Source: Ruminococcaceae bacterium UBA945
Lineage (GTDB): Bacteria > Bacillota > Clostridia > Oscillospirales > Acutalibacteraceae
Length of the DNA: 23,386 bases
Assembly (NCBI GenBank): GCA_002293315.1
Contig: DBCZ01000028.1
Span: 1-23,386, forward strand
Reading direction: 5' to 3'
Shown: positions 7,450 to 14,285 of the stretch, in pieces
Layout of the letters: every line of letters begins with the position of its first letter
How positions within the stretch are numbered: position 1 is the stretch's first letter
The notes under the pieces: model-generated
Seen by the model: the letters and a program-made list of their open reading frames with translations, nothing else
Told to the model about the DNA's origin: nothing
Database searches by the model: none
Position numbers and translations under genes: made by a program

Positions 7450-9802
7450 AAAGCACCCTGCTCATCAGCTCCTGTTGTATGTCGGCCTCTAAATTGACGA
7501 AAACCGCCGAAAAGCCGCTCACACGTACGATAAGGTCTTTGTAGTTCTCCGGATGCTTGACGGCGTCCTCCAGCACCCCTCTGCCCACGACCGTTACCAT
7601 TATGTGGCAGCCGCCCTTTGCAAAATAGGTCTTGAAAAGCGCCTTAATCATTTCGCGGTTATCGTTGAAGAAATCAGGTGAGAATTTGATGTTCTGTACA
7701 GAACCCGCGTGGTACTTTGCGTCCAGCTTGGCAAGCGAATTCAGCATGGCGGTGGGGCCGTTCTTGTTCGCGCCTCCCTGCGGGTTATTGGCCGGATTCA
7801 TATACATTCCGCTGTAACGTCCGTCCGGCGACGCTGATGTGCGGCGCCCCCACTCCGTATTGAGCTGGTTGTTGCTGATAACAACAAGAAAATACTGCAT
7901 ACCTGCCGAGATTCCTCTTTCTCTCACACCTTTTGCCACAAATTCGTATAAGTCCACCGCCATGCCGTCCGCTGTGCCTAGGTCGTTTCCGTACTTATCC
8001 GCTCCCCAAAGAGCCTTGCGCAATTCTTCATATCCTTCAAAATTACGGAGAAGAGCCTCCTGAATTTGTGTCAACGTATACTTTTTCTTTATGAAAACCA
8101 AATCTTTTATCGCCCAGAGACTATCCGAGGCGTTGATTATGCCGTAAATCTCATTAGTGCCGCCCAGATAGCGGACGCCGCCGTCCAGCAGCGCCTTGCC
8201 GCGTTCGAGGCAGTCATCTGTGAGAATGCTGTTGAAGATAAACGACACATCGCGGTTCATGACCTCATACGAATAAAACTGCGCGTCAACGGATAAATCC
8301 ATGTAATAGTCAAGCAGCTCTTTATAATCCTGATAGAATTCCTCAAACGTTGCATATTCCGCAAGCGGGCGAACAGGAACTGGCCCGTTTTTCTTTTTTC
8401 CGTCCATGGGGTCTATCCCGCCGTTCATGAAAATTGTCAGCAGCTTCAGCAGATTCATGCAGATATTCGGTGTTCCCGTGCTCTGCCCCTGAATCACAAA
8501 CTCCGTGCAGCCGAACGGCACGTAGTTCTCCGCTGTTTTCTCGTCTACGCGCATGCCATATGCCACCGCCGGGATATTTATGTCGTCATTGTACAGGGTG
8601 GGATAGGTCGCCCCCGCGCCCAGTGCGTCAAACGCCTCGTTCCAGATTTCATCTGATGTATTGCTGTCAACTCTCAGCGTAAACTGCGGCTCAACGTACC
8701 TGCAATCCCTTGCCACACGCAAGGCGATATGCAGAAACTCATCTGCCTCTTTCGGGTTTTTCCGTCCTCTGCCGCCGACTATAATCCTGCCGTTCACAGT
8801 GGTGCGGCGATTTTCTATCATCGTCCACAGCGCCTTGATATAATCATAGGTTTCTTCCTGCGTAAGGCGGCCTTCCTTCAAATCCCGCGAGAGATATACG
8901 CCGAGCAAATCGTCCAGCCTGCCGTAATTGATTACGCCTGCCAGCAGCGCGTACAGCCAGAAAAGCTGCATGGCCTCATGAAAGGTTTCCGGCTTATCCG
9001 TTTTGATTTTCATTAAGCCGTCAGCCATGCGCTGAAGCTGAGCCCGCCTTTTTCCATCTGTTGTCTCCGCCTTTTGCGCCAGTGCCTTTTCGCTGAGGTG
9101 TTCCGCGCATCGCTCGAATAAATCAAGGCTTTCAAGCGAGGCTCGATAAAAGCTGTTTTCGCCGTCATTGCCTTGCTTTTCTGCGATAAGCTCACGCAGG
9201 CCGGATATTCCGTATTTCAAAAGCTTAGGATAATCCAGCATCATACCCGAAAGCCTTGCGGTGGCGATAAGCGGATATTCGCAGTCTATGAAGCGGCCGA
9301 TTGTATCCTCCGTTAAAACCTCGCGGCAATACTTTGTTTTGAGGTCATGCTTCAACCAATAACTATACAGCGCGTCAACGCGCTGTTTGTCTTCCTCGCG
9401 CTCTAGCTCGCCTTTGAATTTCAGCAGCTTATTGAAAACGCAGTAATGCCCGACACCGCCCACCGATGTCACACAGCCGAAGCCTATCGGGAGAAAATCC
9501 ATTCTTCCCGCTATCAAATCAGTGTCTTCAATTCTTCTGAAAAGCGTGGGATATAGAACGTTCATGCAGGCGATTTCACGCATTTCCTTTTGGCTTTCAT
9601 CAAAGCTCGCGTGTACTTTTGTGTATTCCTCCATGACGTCGAGTTGAGTCAGCAGTGGCTTCTCCGACGGTATTTTTTCGCTCACTTCGACGTTTTGCGC
9701 TCCGTCTACATCAAACCGAACTCCCGAAGTGGTCGCTTCGCCCGCAGCGCGTGTCGCTTTGCTTGCTTCGCATGGTGCAACACTTACATCAAACTCTGGC
9801 AT
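7442..9802 (-). CDS. Glycyl radical enzyme of unassigned substrate (annotated generically as PFL-like)
   Basis: 786 residues. The C-terminal glycyl radical box is DLIVRVSGFSAVF, with Gly763 as the radical site. The active-site loop reads VPFGCTEFVIQGQSTG, with Cys432 as the thiyl-radical cysteine and Glu434 in the C-x-E position used as general base by dehydratases and lyases of the family. The more familiar GCVEP is replaced by GCTEF, and pyruvate formate-lyase would have adjacent cysteines, so it is not PFL. About 50 residues precede the recognisable PFL-like domain and look unstructured. Start: ATG 9802 with a very strong GGAGGGAGG site. The activase is downstream and overlapping; a NanE-like gene is 31 bp upstream. 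Known relatives act on glycerol, diols, choline, hydroxyproline, isethionate and aryl acetates. The context here suggests a sugar, polyol or their phosphate (inference). No microcompartment genes are present. Confidence 0.95.
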   Translation of the reverse strand: MPEFDVSVAPCEASKATRAAGEATTSGVRFDVDGAQNVEVSEKIPSEKPLLTQLDVMEEYTKVHASFDESQKEMREIACMNVLYPTLFRRIEDTDLIAGRMDFLPIGFGCVTSVGGVGHYCVFNKLLKFKGELEREEDKQRVDALYSYWLKHDLKTKYCREVLTEDTIGRFIDCEYPLIATARLSGMMLDYPKLLKYGISGLRELIAEKQGNDGENSFYRASLESLDLFERCAEHLSEKALAQKAETTDGKRRAQLQRMADGLMKIKTDKPETFHEAMQLFWLYALLAGVINYGRLDDLLGVYLSRDLKEGRLTQEETYDYIKALWTMIENRRTTVNGRIIVGGRGRKNPKEADEFLHIALRVARDCRYVEPQFTLRVDSNTSDEIWNEAFDALGAGATYPTLYNDDINIPAVAYGMRVDEKTAENYVPFGCTEFVIQGQSTGTPNICMNLLKLLTIFMNGGIDPMDGKKKNGPVPVRPLAEYATFEEFYQDYKELLDYYMDLSVDAQFYSYEVMNRDVSFIFNSILTDDCLERGKALLDGGVRYLGGTNEIYGIINASDSLWAIKDLVFIKKKYTLTQIQEALLRNFEGYEELRKALWGADKYGNDLGTADGMAVDLYEFVAKGVRERGISAGMQYFLVVISNNQLNTEWGRRTSASPDGRYSGMYMNPANNPQGGANKNGPTAMLNSLAKLDAKYHAGSVQNIKFSPDFFNDNREMIKALFKTYFAKGGCHIMVTVVGRGVLEDAVKHPENYKDLIVRVSGFSAVFVNLEADIQQELMSRVLYD

Positions 9803-9833
9803 TCTATCCTCCCTCCTTTCGCGTTAGAACTGT

Positions 9834-10580
9834 TTAATGGCTGCTGCGCTCGTCTTTGCGCCAGTCGTTCTGATAGCCCGACAGCAAATCAGTGAATCGT
9901 TTCGTCGTGTAATGCGGTCTGGTTATGGCGCTTCCGACCACCACGGCATGCGCGCCGAGATACAGGCATTTCATCGCGTCCTCCGGAGTGTAAAGATGCC
10001 CTTCCATAATTATATAAGCCTTATCGCCGAAATCCCGGCACATGCGTGCAAATTCTCTCAAATCAGGATTCTCAATATGCTTTGTCTCAGCCGTGTAGCC
10101 GTAAAGCGTCGGCCCGACAATATCAGCACCCATTCCTACGGCGCGCTCCGCCTCCTCATAGGTGGAAACGTCCGCAAAGGTAATGGCATCGGGCAGCGCC
10201 TGCTGCACCTTTGGCAGAAGCTCATACGCCGGGCGTCCGTTAATGATTTGATTTGTGCAATCCATCGCGATTATTTCCGCACCGGCATCATATACCTCGC
10301 GCGCCGCCTCTAAAGTGGGCGTGATAAAAACATCCGAGCTCTGACTCCAGATTTTATACAGCCCAATCACAGGAAGCTTCACTTCCTTCTTGATTGCGCG
10401 TATTTGCTCCGGAGAATTAGCGCGGATGCCTACTGCGCCGCCCCATTGGGCGGCCTGTGCCATTTTTACCGGCATCTCTTCCGAATAAATCGGGTCGTCC
10501 GGCTGCACCTGGCAAGAGACTATCAAGCCATTGCGAAAAGATTCCAAAAGATTCCGTTTCCTCTGCTCTAACTGCTTCAT
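9834..10580 (-). CDS. nanE: NanE-like N-acylmannosamine-6-phosphate 2-epimerase
   Basis: 248 residues, close to family length (about 230). NanE converts N-acetylmannosamine-6-phosphate to N-acetylglucosamine-6-phosphate in the cytoplasm. Family blocks are clear: LIVSCQ (19-24), GGAVGIRAN (47-55, Arg53), the expected catalytic lysine in IGLYK (Lys76), ITPTL (86-90), an aspartate in AMDCTN (Asp107), FADVST (135-140), the catalytic glutamate in IIMEG (Glu193) and HAVVVGSAITRP (211-222). Two usually basic positions differ: the lysine is followed by Ile-Trp instead of Arg-Asp, and DATNR is replaced by DCTNQ. The real substrate may therefore not be ManNAc-6-P. It is the first gene of the GRE operon, with its own promoter. 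The window shows no sialate lyase, deacetylase or deaminase. Confidence 0.85.
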   Translation of the reverse strand: MKQLEQRKRNLLESFRNGLIVSCQVQPDDPIYSEEMPVKMAQAAQWGGAVGIRANSPEQIRAIKKEVKLPVIGLYKIWSQSSDVFITPTLEAAREVYDAGAEIIAMDCTNQIINGRPAYELLPKVQQALPDAITFADVSTYEEAERAVGMGADIVGPTLYGYTAETKHIENPDLREFARMCRDFGDKAYIIMEGHLYTPEDAMKCLYLGAHAVVVGSAITRPHYTTKRFTDLLSGYQNDWRKDERSSH

Positions 10581-10618
10581 AAAGCTATCCTCTCATTAGT
10601 TAGATTACTTCCGGAATT

Positions 10619-10647
10619 ATTATAGCACACATCTATTCATTTTTCAA
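10619..10647 (-). promoter_or_regulatory. Sigma-A promoter of the nanE-GRE operon
   Basis: On the minus strand TTGAAA (10647-10642), exactly 17 bp, then TATAAT (10624-10619) preceded by TGC, an extended -10. Predicted start is near 10612, with a leader of about 32 nt before nanE. Confidence 0.85.
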
Positions 10648-10663
10648 TCATATTATTTCAAAA

Positions 10664-10681
10664 TTTATCTTTTTTTATCAT
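10664..10681 (-). promoter_or_regulatory. Tandem ATGATAAA-type operator boxes upstream of the nanE promoter
   Basis: On the minus strand ATGATAAA (10681-10674) is followed after a 10 bp step by AGATAAA (10670-10664). They start 50 and 40 bp upstream of the -10 end, identical to the arrangement before the solute-binding-protein gene. The first box overlaps the stop codon of the deoR-type gene. Confidence 0.5.
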
Positions 10682-11433
10682 TCAATATTTTTCACGACAA
10701 CGAAATTATCCTGAAGCTTACCTTTATAGGAAAAATCATTGGTTATGATGCTGTCAAAGCTGTCTGTGTCACATAGCTTCAGGAAGCCGCGTTTTGAGAA
10801 CTTGCTTGAATCCACAAGCAGATGGTTGCATTTCGCGTTTTCCATGGCTATACGTTTCATATTAAGGCTGCCGGGTTCTGTTGAAAATACCATCTGCTGC
10901 TCGATGTCTATGCCGGAGCATCCGAAGAATGCCCTGTCAAAATAGAATTGTTTGAGCATCTCCTGCGCTATCGGGCCCAGATTCATATTGTAATGGGGCA
11001 GATACTCGCCGCCTATCAGGATAATCTGCGCCGCAGGATTTGATACCTTTCTTATTATCATCGTGTTATATGTGATGATTCTGATATTCTTGGTCATAAG
11101 AATTGAGGCCAGGGGAATCATCGTTGTTCCGCCGTCGATAAATACGCTCTCTCCCTCATTTACAAGCCCTGCCGCCACAGAAGCCACCCGCTCTTTTTCA
11201 GACATATTCTGCGGCAGCTTCGTTGACATTGTAAGCTCGGCGCCGTCTGAATCCTCCAGTGAGGCGGCCCCGCCCTGAACACGTTTAAGCTTCCCCTCAT
11301 GCTCCAATTTTTCAAAATCCCTGCGAACGGTAATCTCTGCGACGCATAGCTCCTTTGCCGTATCCTTAAGGCTTATTACCCCTCTGTTGCCGAGCGCTTC
11401 AAGAATAAAGCGTCTTCTTTCAGATGCAATCAT
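10678..11433 (-). CDS. DeoR-family transcriptional regulator
   Basis: 251 residues, the family length. An N-terminal winged helix-turn-helix (residues 1-56) carries the signature ISLKDTAKELCVAEITVRRD, and its end is marked by KRVQGGA. A DeoR C-terminal sensor domain follows, with FIDGGTT (98-104) and the FFGCSGID block; this domain is related to ribose-5-phosphate isomerase and normally senses a phosphorylated sugar. DeoR proteins are usually repressors of neighbouring sugar genes relieved by a sugar phosphate. Start: ATG 11433, GGAGGA upstream. It lies 25 bp after the ROK gene and in operon with it. The ATGATAAA boxes at three promoters of this island are the obvious candidate targets. Confidence 0.93.
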   Translation of the reverse strand: MIASERRRFILEALGNRGVISLKDTAKELCVAEITVRRDFEKLEHEGKLKRVQGGAASLEDSDGAELTMSTKLPQNMSEKERVASVAAGLVNEGESVFIDGGTTMIPLASILMTKNIRIITYNTMIIRKVSNPAAQIILIGGEYLPHYNMNLGPIAQEMLKQFYFDRAFFGCSGIDIEQQMVFSTEPGSLNMKRIAMENAKCNHLLVDSSKFSKRGFLKLCDTDSFDSIITNDFSYKGKLQDNFVVVKNIE

Positions 11434-11458
11434 CTCTGTTCCTCCTCTTACCGCTTAC

Positions 11459-12421
11459 TTATATGTTTATTTGCTTTGCGAGCATAGCCGCACCTATAAT
11501 GCCCGCATCATTCCCCAAGCTTGCCTTAATGGCCTTCGGTACGCCGATTTCAGTTCCCGCATAGGTTGACGGAAGCAGCTTCTCATTCAGCGGCTTCAGC
11601 AGCGTTTCTCCCTCATTGCTCACGCCGCCGCCTATTATAATTACCTGCGGCCTGAAGAGGCAAATCAATGTGGAAAGCCCCGCCGCCAGATAGGAGATGT
11701 ATCTGTCCACAACCTCTATGGCCGTTTTATCGCTTTGCCTTGCGGCGTCAAATGCCGTTCGGGCGTCAATGTCATCAAGCCTGGCACCGTATTTCTTCGC
11801 CAAAAGGCTCTCCGGGTGCTCCGCAATGGCCTCCTTGGTCTCACGAATCAGTCCTGTCGCCGAGGCATAGGATTCAAGGCAGCCATACTGCCCGCATGTG
11901 CATTGCACACCGCCGAAAACCAGCTTTGTGTGGCCGATTTCAGCGCCCATCTGGTCGCCGCCGTTGAAGATTTGCTTGTTCATGATGATACCGCCGCCGA
12001 CGCCTGTGCCGAGCGTCACCATTAAAGCGTGGTCATATTCTTTGGCGGCCCCTGCCAGCGCTTCGCCCAATGCGGCACAGTCTGCGTCGTTTCGGATAAA
12101 AATCGGCATATCAAAATGCTTTGCCATTTCAGCCGGAAGCGGCACATTCCGCCACCCGAGATTGTTCGCGTTCACCAAAAGCTGAGTATTCGGATTTATC
12201 AAACTGGGCGTGCCCAACCCCACGGCTTCTATATCAGAAAGCGGGATTCCCGAAAGCTCCACAGCCTTCTTCCCAACCCTTGCAATCTCCGCAACTGCCT
12301 CTTCAAAGCCTTTCTTCGCGTCCGTTTTTTCGCGGTGCTTCACTATAATGCGGTAATCCTCATCGACGACTCCCGCGACGATATTCGTGCCGCCCAAATC
12401 AATTCCAAGGTAATACTTCAT
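11459..12421 (-). CDS. ROK-family sugar kinase
   Basis: 320 residues. The N-terminal phosphate-binding motif is GIDLGGTN (6-13), the catalytic aspartate lies in IRNDAD (Asp112), the second phosphate loop is TLGTGVGGG (136-144), and the ROK zinc site is His164 with C-T-C-G-Q-Y-G-C (Cys174, Cys176, Cys181). The intact kinase motifs and the absence of an N-terminal DNA-binding domain make it an ATP-dependent hexose or N-acylhexosamine kinase (glucokinase, ManNAc kinase or similar), not a NagC/Xyl repressor. Start: ATG 12421, with AAAGGGG upstream; in-frame codons further upstream run through the promoter. It would supply the 6-phosphate that a NanE-like enzyme requires. Confidence 0.92.
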   Translation of the reverse strand: MKYYLGIDLGGTNIVAGVVDEDYRIIVKHREKTDAKKGFEEAVAEIARVGKKAVELSGIPLSDIEAVGLGTPSLINPNTQLLVNANNLGWRNVPLPAEMAKHFDMPIFIRNDADCAALGEALAGAAKEYDHALMVTLGTGVGGGIIMNKQIFNGGDQMGAEIGHTKLVFGGVQCTCGQYGCLESYASATGLIRETKEAIAEHPESLLAKKYGARLDDIDARTAFDAARQSDKTAIEVVDRYISYLAAGLSTLICLFRPQVIIIGGGVSNEGETLLKPLNEKLLPSTYAGTEIGVPKAIKASLGNDAGIIGAAMLAKQINI

Positions 12422-12459
12422 AATAGCCCCTTTCCATGGTAATCGTCCCTTAATGAATG

Positions 12460-12489
12460 ATTGTACCATATCCATACATTTATTTGCAA
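12460..12489 (-). promoter_or_regulatory. Sigma-A promoter of the ROK kinase-deoR unit
   Basis: On the minus strand TTGCAA (12489-12484), 18 bp, TACAAT (12465-12460) preceded by TGG (extended -10). It lies just after the terminator of the upstream isomerase gene. No ATGATAAA box is seen here, so this unit may not be autoregulated like the others. Confidence 0.65.
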
Positions 12490-12516
12490 TTCTTCTCTCG
12501 AATATTTTAAACAAAA

Positions 12517-12549
12517 GACCAGTCTTCTCAATTCAGCAGAAGGCTGGCC
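12517..12549. terminator. Bidirectional-looking intrinsic terminator after the isomerase gene
   Basis: GACCAGTCTTCT (12517-12528) pairs with AGAAGGCTGGCC (12538-12549) with one mismatch and one G-U pair, around a 9-nt loop. On the minus strand it is followed by TTTTGTTT, which fits termination of the isomerase transcript. On the plus strand TTATTTT follows. Confidence 0.8.
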
Positions 12550-12588
12550 TTATTTTAAGGAGGAGCACTCATATTTAATGTGGGACCT

Positions 12589-13452
12589 TTACTGAACTTC
12601 CAAGCCTTTGTACTTTTTGAGATTCTCAAAGCTTCCCGCAATGCTGTCAAAGATGTCTTTAGCCGTATCGTCCTGCTCAAGAATGGCATATTCCACGCCC
12701 AGCTCATTCGCTGTGTCCAGTATGCTCTGAATATCCATCATTCCCGTGCCGATTTCAACGAAGTCTTCGGGTGTCATGACGTCTCCGGGCTGGTTGTTCG
12801 CACCAAAGGTTTCCCAGCTTATCGGGTCGTCTTTTCCGATAAGAAGATTCGGCGGCGTGTGCGAGAAGTCCTTGATATGAATGGTTCTGATTCGGTCGCC
12901 CGCAACCTTCATCTCTGTTATAGGGTCTCTGCCGGCTCTTTTCACCCAGCCTGTGTCGATTTCAAAATTTACATACGCCGGGTCCGTATTCTCCATTATG
13001 GTATAGAGGATTTCCTTGCCGCCGAGCAGCTGATATTCATGATAATGGTTGTGGTAAATCAAAGGATTCATCTCATGCTCTACCAAGTATTTACCCACGC
13101 TGTTATACAGCTCGCAGCGCTTCATCAGAAAATCATAGTCCTTGAAGAACATGATTGCCTCAACTACATTCCTATTGCCGAGAGACTTATGCACTCTTGC
13201 AATTTCGGGAATCGTCTCCATTGAAAGCGGGCCCAGATGCGCACTGCAAATATGTGCGCCGTACTGCCCCAGAATATCTTTTACTTCTTGCTCGGGAATA
13301 TAATACCCTATTACAGGGTCTTGATCCGCTCTCGGATTTGCCGGCTCAATATAACGATAACCTATCTCAAACGTTTTTTTGAGCGTCGCGACTGGGTCCT
13401 CCGCCAGCTTATTTCTAAGTGAAAATAACTGAATACCGAGTTTTACTGCCAT
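12589..13452 (-). CDS. Sugar phosphate isomerase/epimerase-type TIM-barrel protein (IolE-like superfamily)
   Basis: 287 residues of the AP-endonuclease-2 / xylose-isomerase-like TIM-barrel superfamily. Typical blocks are the start VKLGIQLFSLRNKL, IYHNHYHEYQ, FEIDTGWVKRAG with the metal-binding Glu/Asp, IHIKDFS, and the end VEYAILEQDD. Enzymes of this fold isomerise or epimerise sugars or dehydrate inositol derivatives. Start: ATG 13452 with AAAGGAG nine bases upstream. It is a single-gene unit: its own promoter overlaps ATGATAAA boxes and a terminator follows the stop. Shared operator boxes tie it to the GRE operon and to the transporter. It differs clearly in sequence from the TIM-barrel protein at 4492-5394, so the pathway seems to use two such steps. 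Confidence 0.88.
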   Translation of the reverse strand: MAVKLGIQLFSLRNKLAEDPVATLKKTFEIGYRYIEPANPRADQDPVIGYYIPEQEVKDILGQYGAHICSAHLGPLSMETIPEIARVHKSLGNRNVVEAIMFFKDYDFLMKRCELYNSVGKYLVEHEMNPLIYHNHYHEYQLLGGKEILYTIMENTDPAYVNFEIDTGWVKRAGRDPITEMKVAGDRIRTIHIKDFSHTPPNLLIGKDDPISWETFGANNQPGDVMTPEDFVEIGTGMMDIQSILDTANELGVEYAILEQDDTAKDIFDSIAGSFENLKKYKGLEVQ

Positions 13453-13518
13453 TTTCCACAACTCCTTTAATACAATGTATGGCTCCAAAAAGCCATTTGG
13501 AACACTAAGGATTCTCTG

Positions 13519-13549
13519 ATGATTATCATTTTAGCACATATTTTATCAT
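13519..13549 (-). promoter_or_regulatory. ATGATAAA-type operator boxes overlapping the isomerase promoter
   Basis: On the minus strand ATGATAAA (13549-13542) sits in the promoter spacer, and a second box 20 bp away forms an 11-bp palindrome, ATGATAATCAT (13529-13519), over the end of the -10 and the predicted start. This placement would block polymerase, so repression by the DeoR-type protein is the simplest reading (inference). Confidence 0.5.
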
Positions 13550-13556
13550 TTTGCAA
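13528..13556 (-). promoter_or_regulatory. Sigma-A promoter of the isomerase gene
   Basis: On the minus strand TTGCAA (13556-13551), 17 bp, TAAAAT (13533-13528) with TGC before it (extended -10). Start is near 13521. The 69-nt leader can form two mutually exclusive small hairpins (13479-13496 or 13484-13501). Confidence 0.75.
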
Positions 13557-13623
13557 CATTTATTTATATTATTTTTCAAATCTTCACCGGCTTCACGCTC
13601 CTCAGCCATATGAAAGCATAAAA

Positions 13624-13654
13624 AGAGGGACTGCTTAAATGAGCAGTTCCCTCT
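13624..13654 (-). terminator. Intrinsic terminator of the 155-residue unknown gene
   Basis: On the minus strand AGAGGGAACTGCT pairs with AGCAGTCCCTCT with a single bulged base and a 6-nt loop, followed directly by TTTTTATG. It lies 23 bp after the stop codon at 13678. Confidence 0.88.
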
Positions 13655-13677
13655 CCGCGGCACTTATCCAATTGAAC

Positions 13678-14145
13678 TTAAAAACCCGTCGAAACCCTCT
13701 TTGTCACCACATCGACAAAGACATATTCTCCGGTAATCTGCGAGAAGATGTAGAACGGATTTTTAACTCTGGGGTGAAGCGGTTGACGCAGCACCATCGC
13801 GCTGAAAGGCTCTTTATACCCCGCCGCCTTCTTCAGGCTAACAGCTTCTTCCAAATCCATTCTGATGGGCCAGCTGAACATGCAGTCTTCATCCCATGGG
13901 TCAGAGAAGAATTGCGGCTCACCGAATTCACCCCAGCCTGTCGATTCGATAATTACATGCGGGGGCGTCTCTGTCTCTGCCACATTTACGTTGAACACAG
14001 CCGTGAGCTTATCAACGTCGTTCGCCGAAACTGACTGCCCTCTTGAAGATTTCCCCTGCACCTCATACAGCGTGACGTTGGGATATTTCTCCTTCACGAG
14101 CCTCTCCGCTATCGTCACTCTGCCGGTAAAATTAAGTATCGCCAT
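13678..14145 (-). CDS. Small soluble protein of unknown function
   Basis: 155 residues; I do not recognise the family. A near-perfect AAGGAGGT site eight bases before ATG 14145, a promoter and a terminator all support a real single-gene unit. There is no signal peptide or membrane segment. The N-terminal half (ILNFTGRVTIAERLVKEKYPNVTLYEVQG) looks like alternating helix and strand. The middle is acidic and aromatic (around WGEFGEPQFFSDPWDED), and the C-terminal FYIFSQITGEYVFVDVVTKRV could be a beta-hairpin. A box resembling the island operator (GTGATAAA) overlaps its -10, so coregulation with the GRE island is possible but weakly supported. Confidence 0.8.
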   Translation of the reverse strand: MAILNFTGRVTIAERLVKEKYPNVTLYEVQGKSSRGQSVSANDVDKLTAVFNVNVAETETPPHVIIESTGWGEFGEPQFFSDPWDEDCMFSWPIRMDLEEAVSLKKAAGYKEPFSAMVLRQPLHPRVKNPFYIFSQITGEYVFVDVVTKRVSTGF

Positions 14146-14167
14146 GATATAACCTCCTTTTTGTTTT

Positions 14168-14197
14168 ATTTTATCACTAATAGGTAAATACTGTCAA
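14168..14197 (-). promoter_or_regulatory. Promoter of the 155-residue unknown gene
   Basis: On the minus strand TTGACA (14197-14192), 18 bp, TAAAAT (14173-14168), with GTGATAAA spanning the end of the spacer and the -10. It is back to back with the hydrolase promoter. Confidence 0.7.
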
Positions 14198-14223
14198 TCA
14201 TATGTGTGAATTATTTTACCCCA

Positions 14224-14252
14224 TTGACATCGAACATATATTCGTGTATAAT
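14224..14252 (+). promoter_or_regulatory. Consensus sigma-A promoter of the alpha/beta hydrolase gene
   Basis: A perfect TTGACA, a 17 bp spacer and a perfect TATAAT. The transcription start should be near 14259, about 27 nt before the start codon. Confidence 0.9.
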
Positions 14253-14285
14253 AAGCGAAGTAAATACTTGAACAGGAGAAAGATT

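Noticed and set aside
7442..9802. Pyruvate formate-lyase
   Set aside because: PFL has two adjacent active-site cysteines; this protein has a single cysteine in a G-C-T-E-F loop and an activase with two extra ferredoxin clusters, as in other GRE classes.
9834..12421. A standard sialic-acid (Nan) operon, suggested by NanE, a ROK kinase and an importer
   Set aside because: No sialate aldolase, mutarotase, NagA or NagB lies in the window; the regulator is DeoR-type and the rest of the cluster (GRE, Gfo/Idh, two TIM barrels) is not part of known Nan operons.
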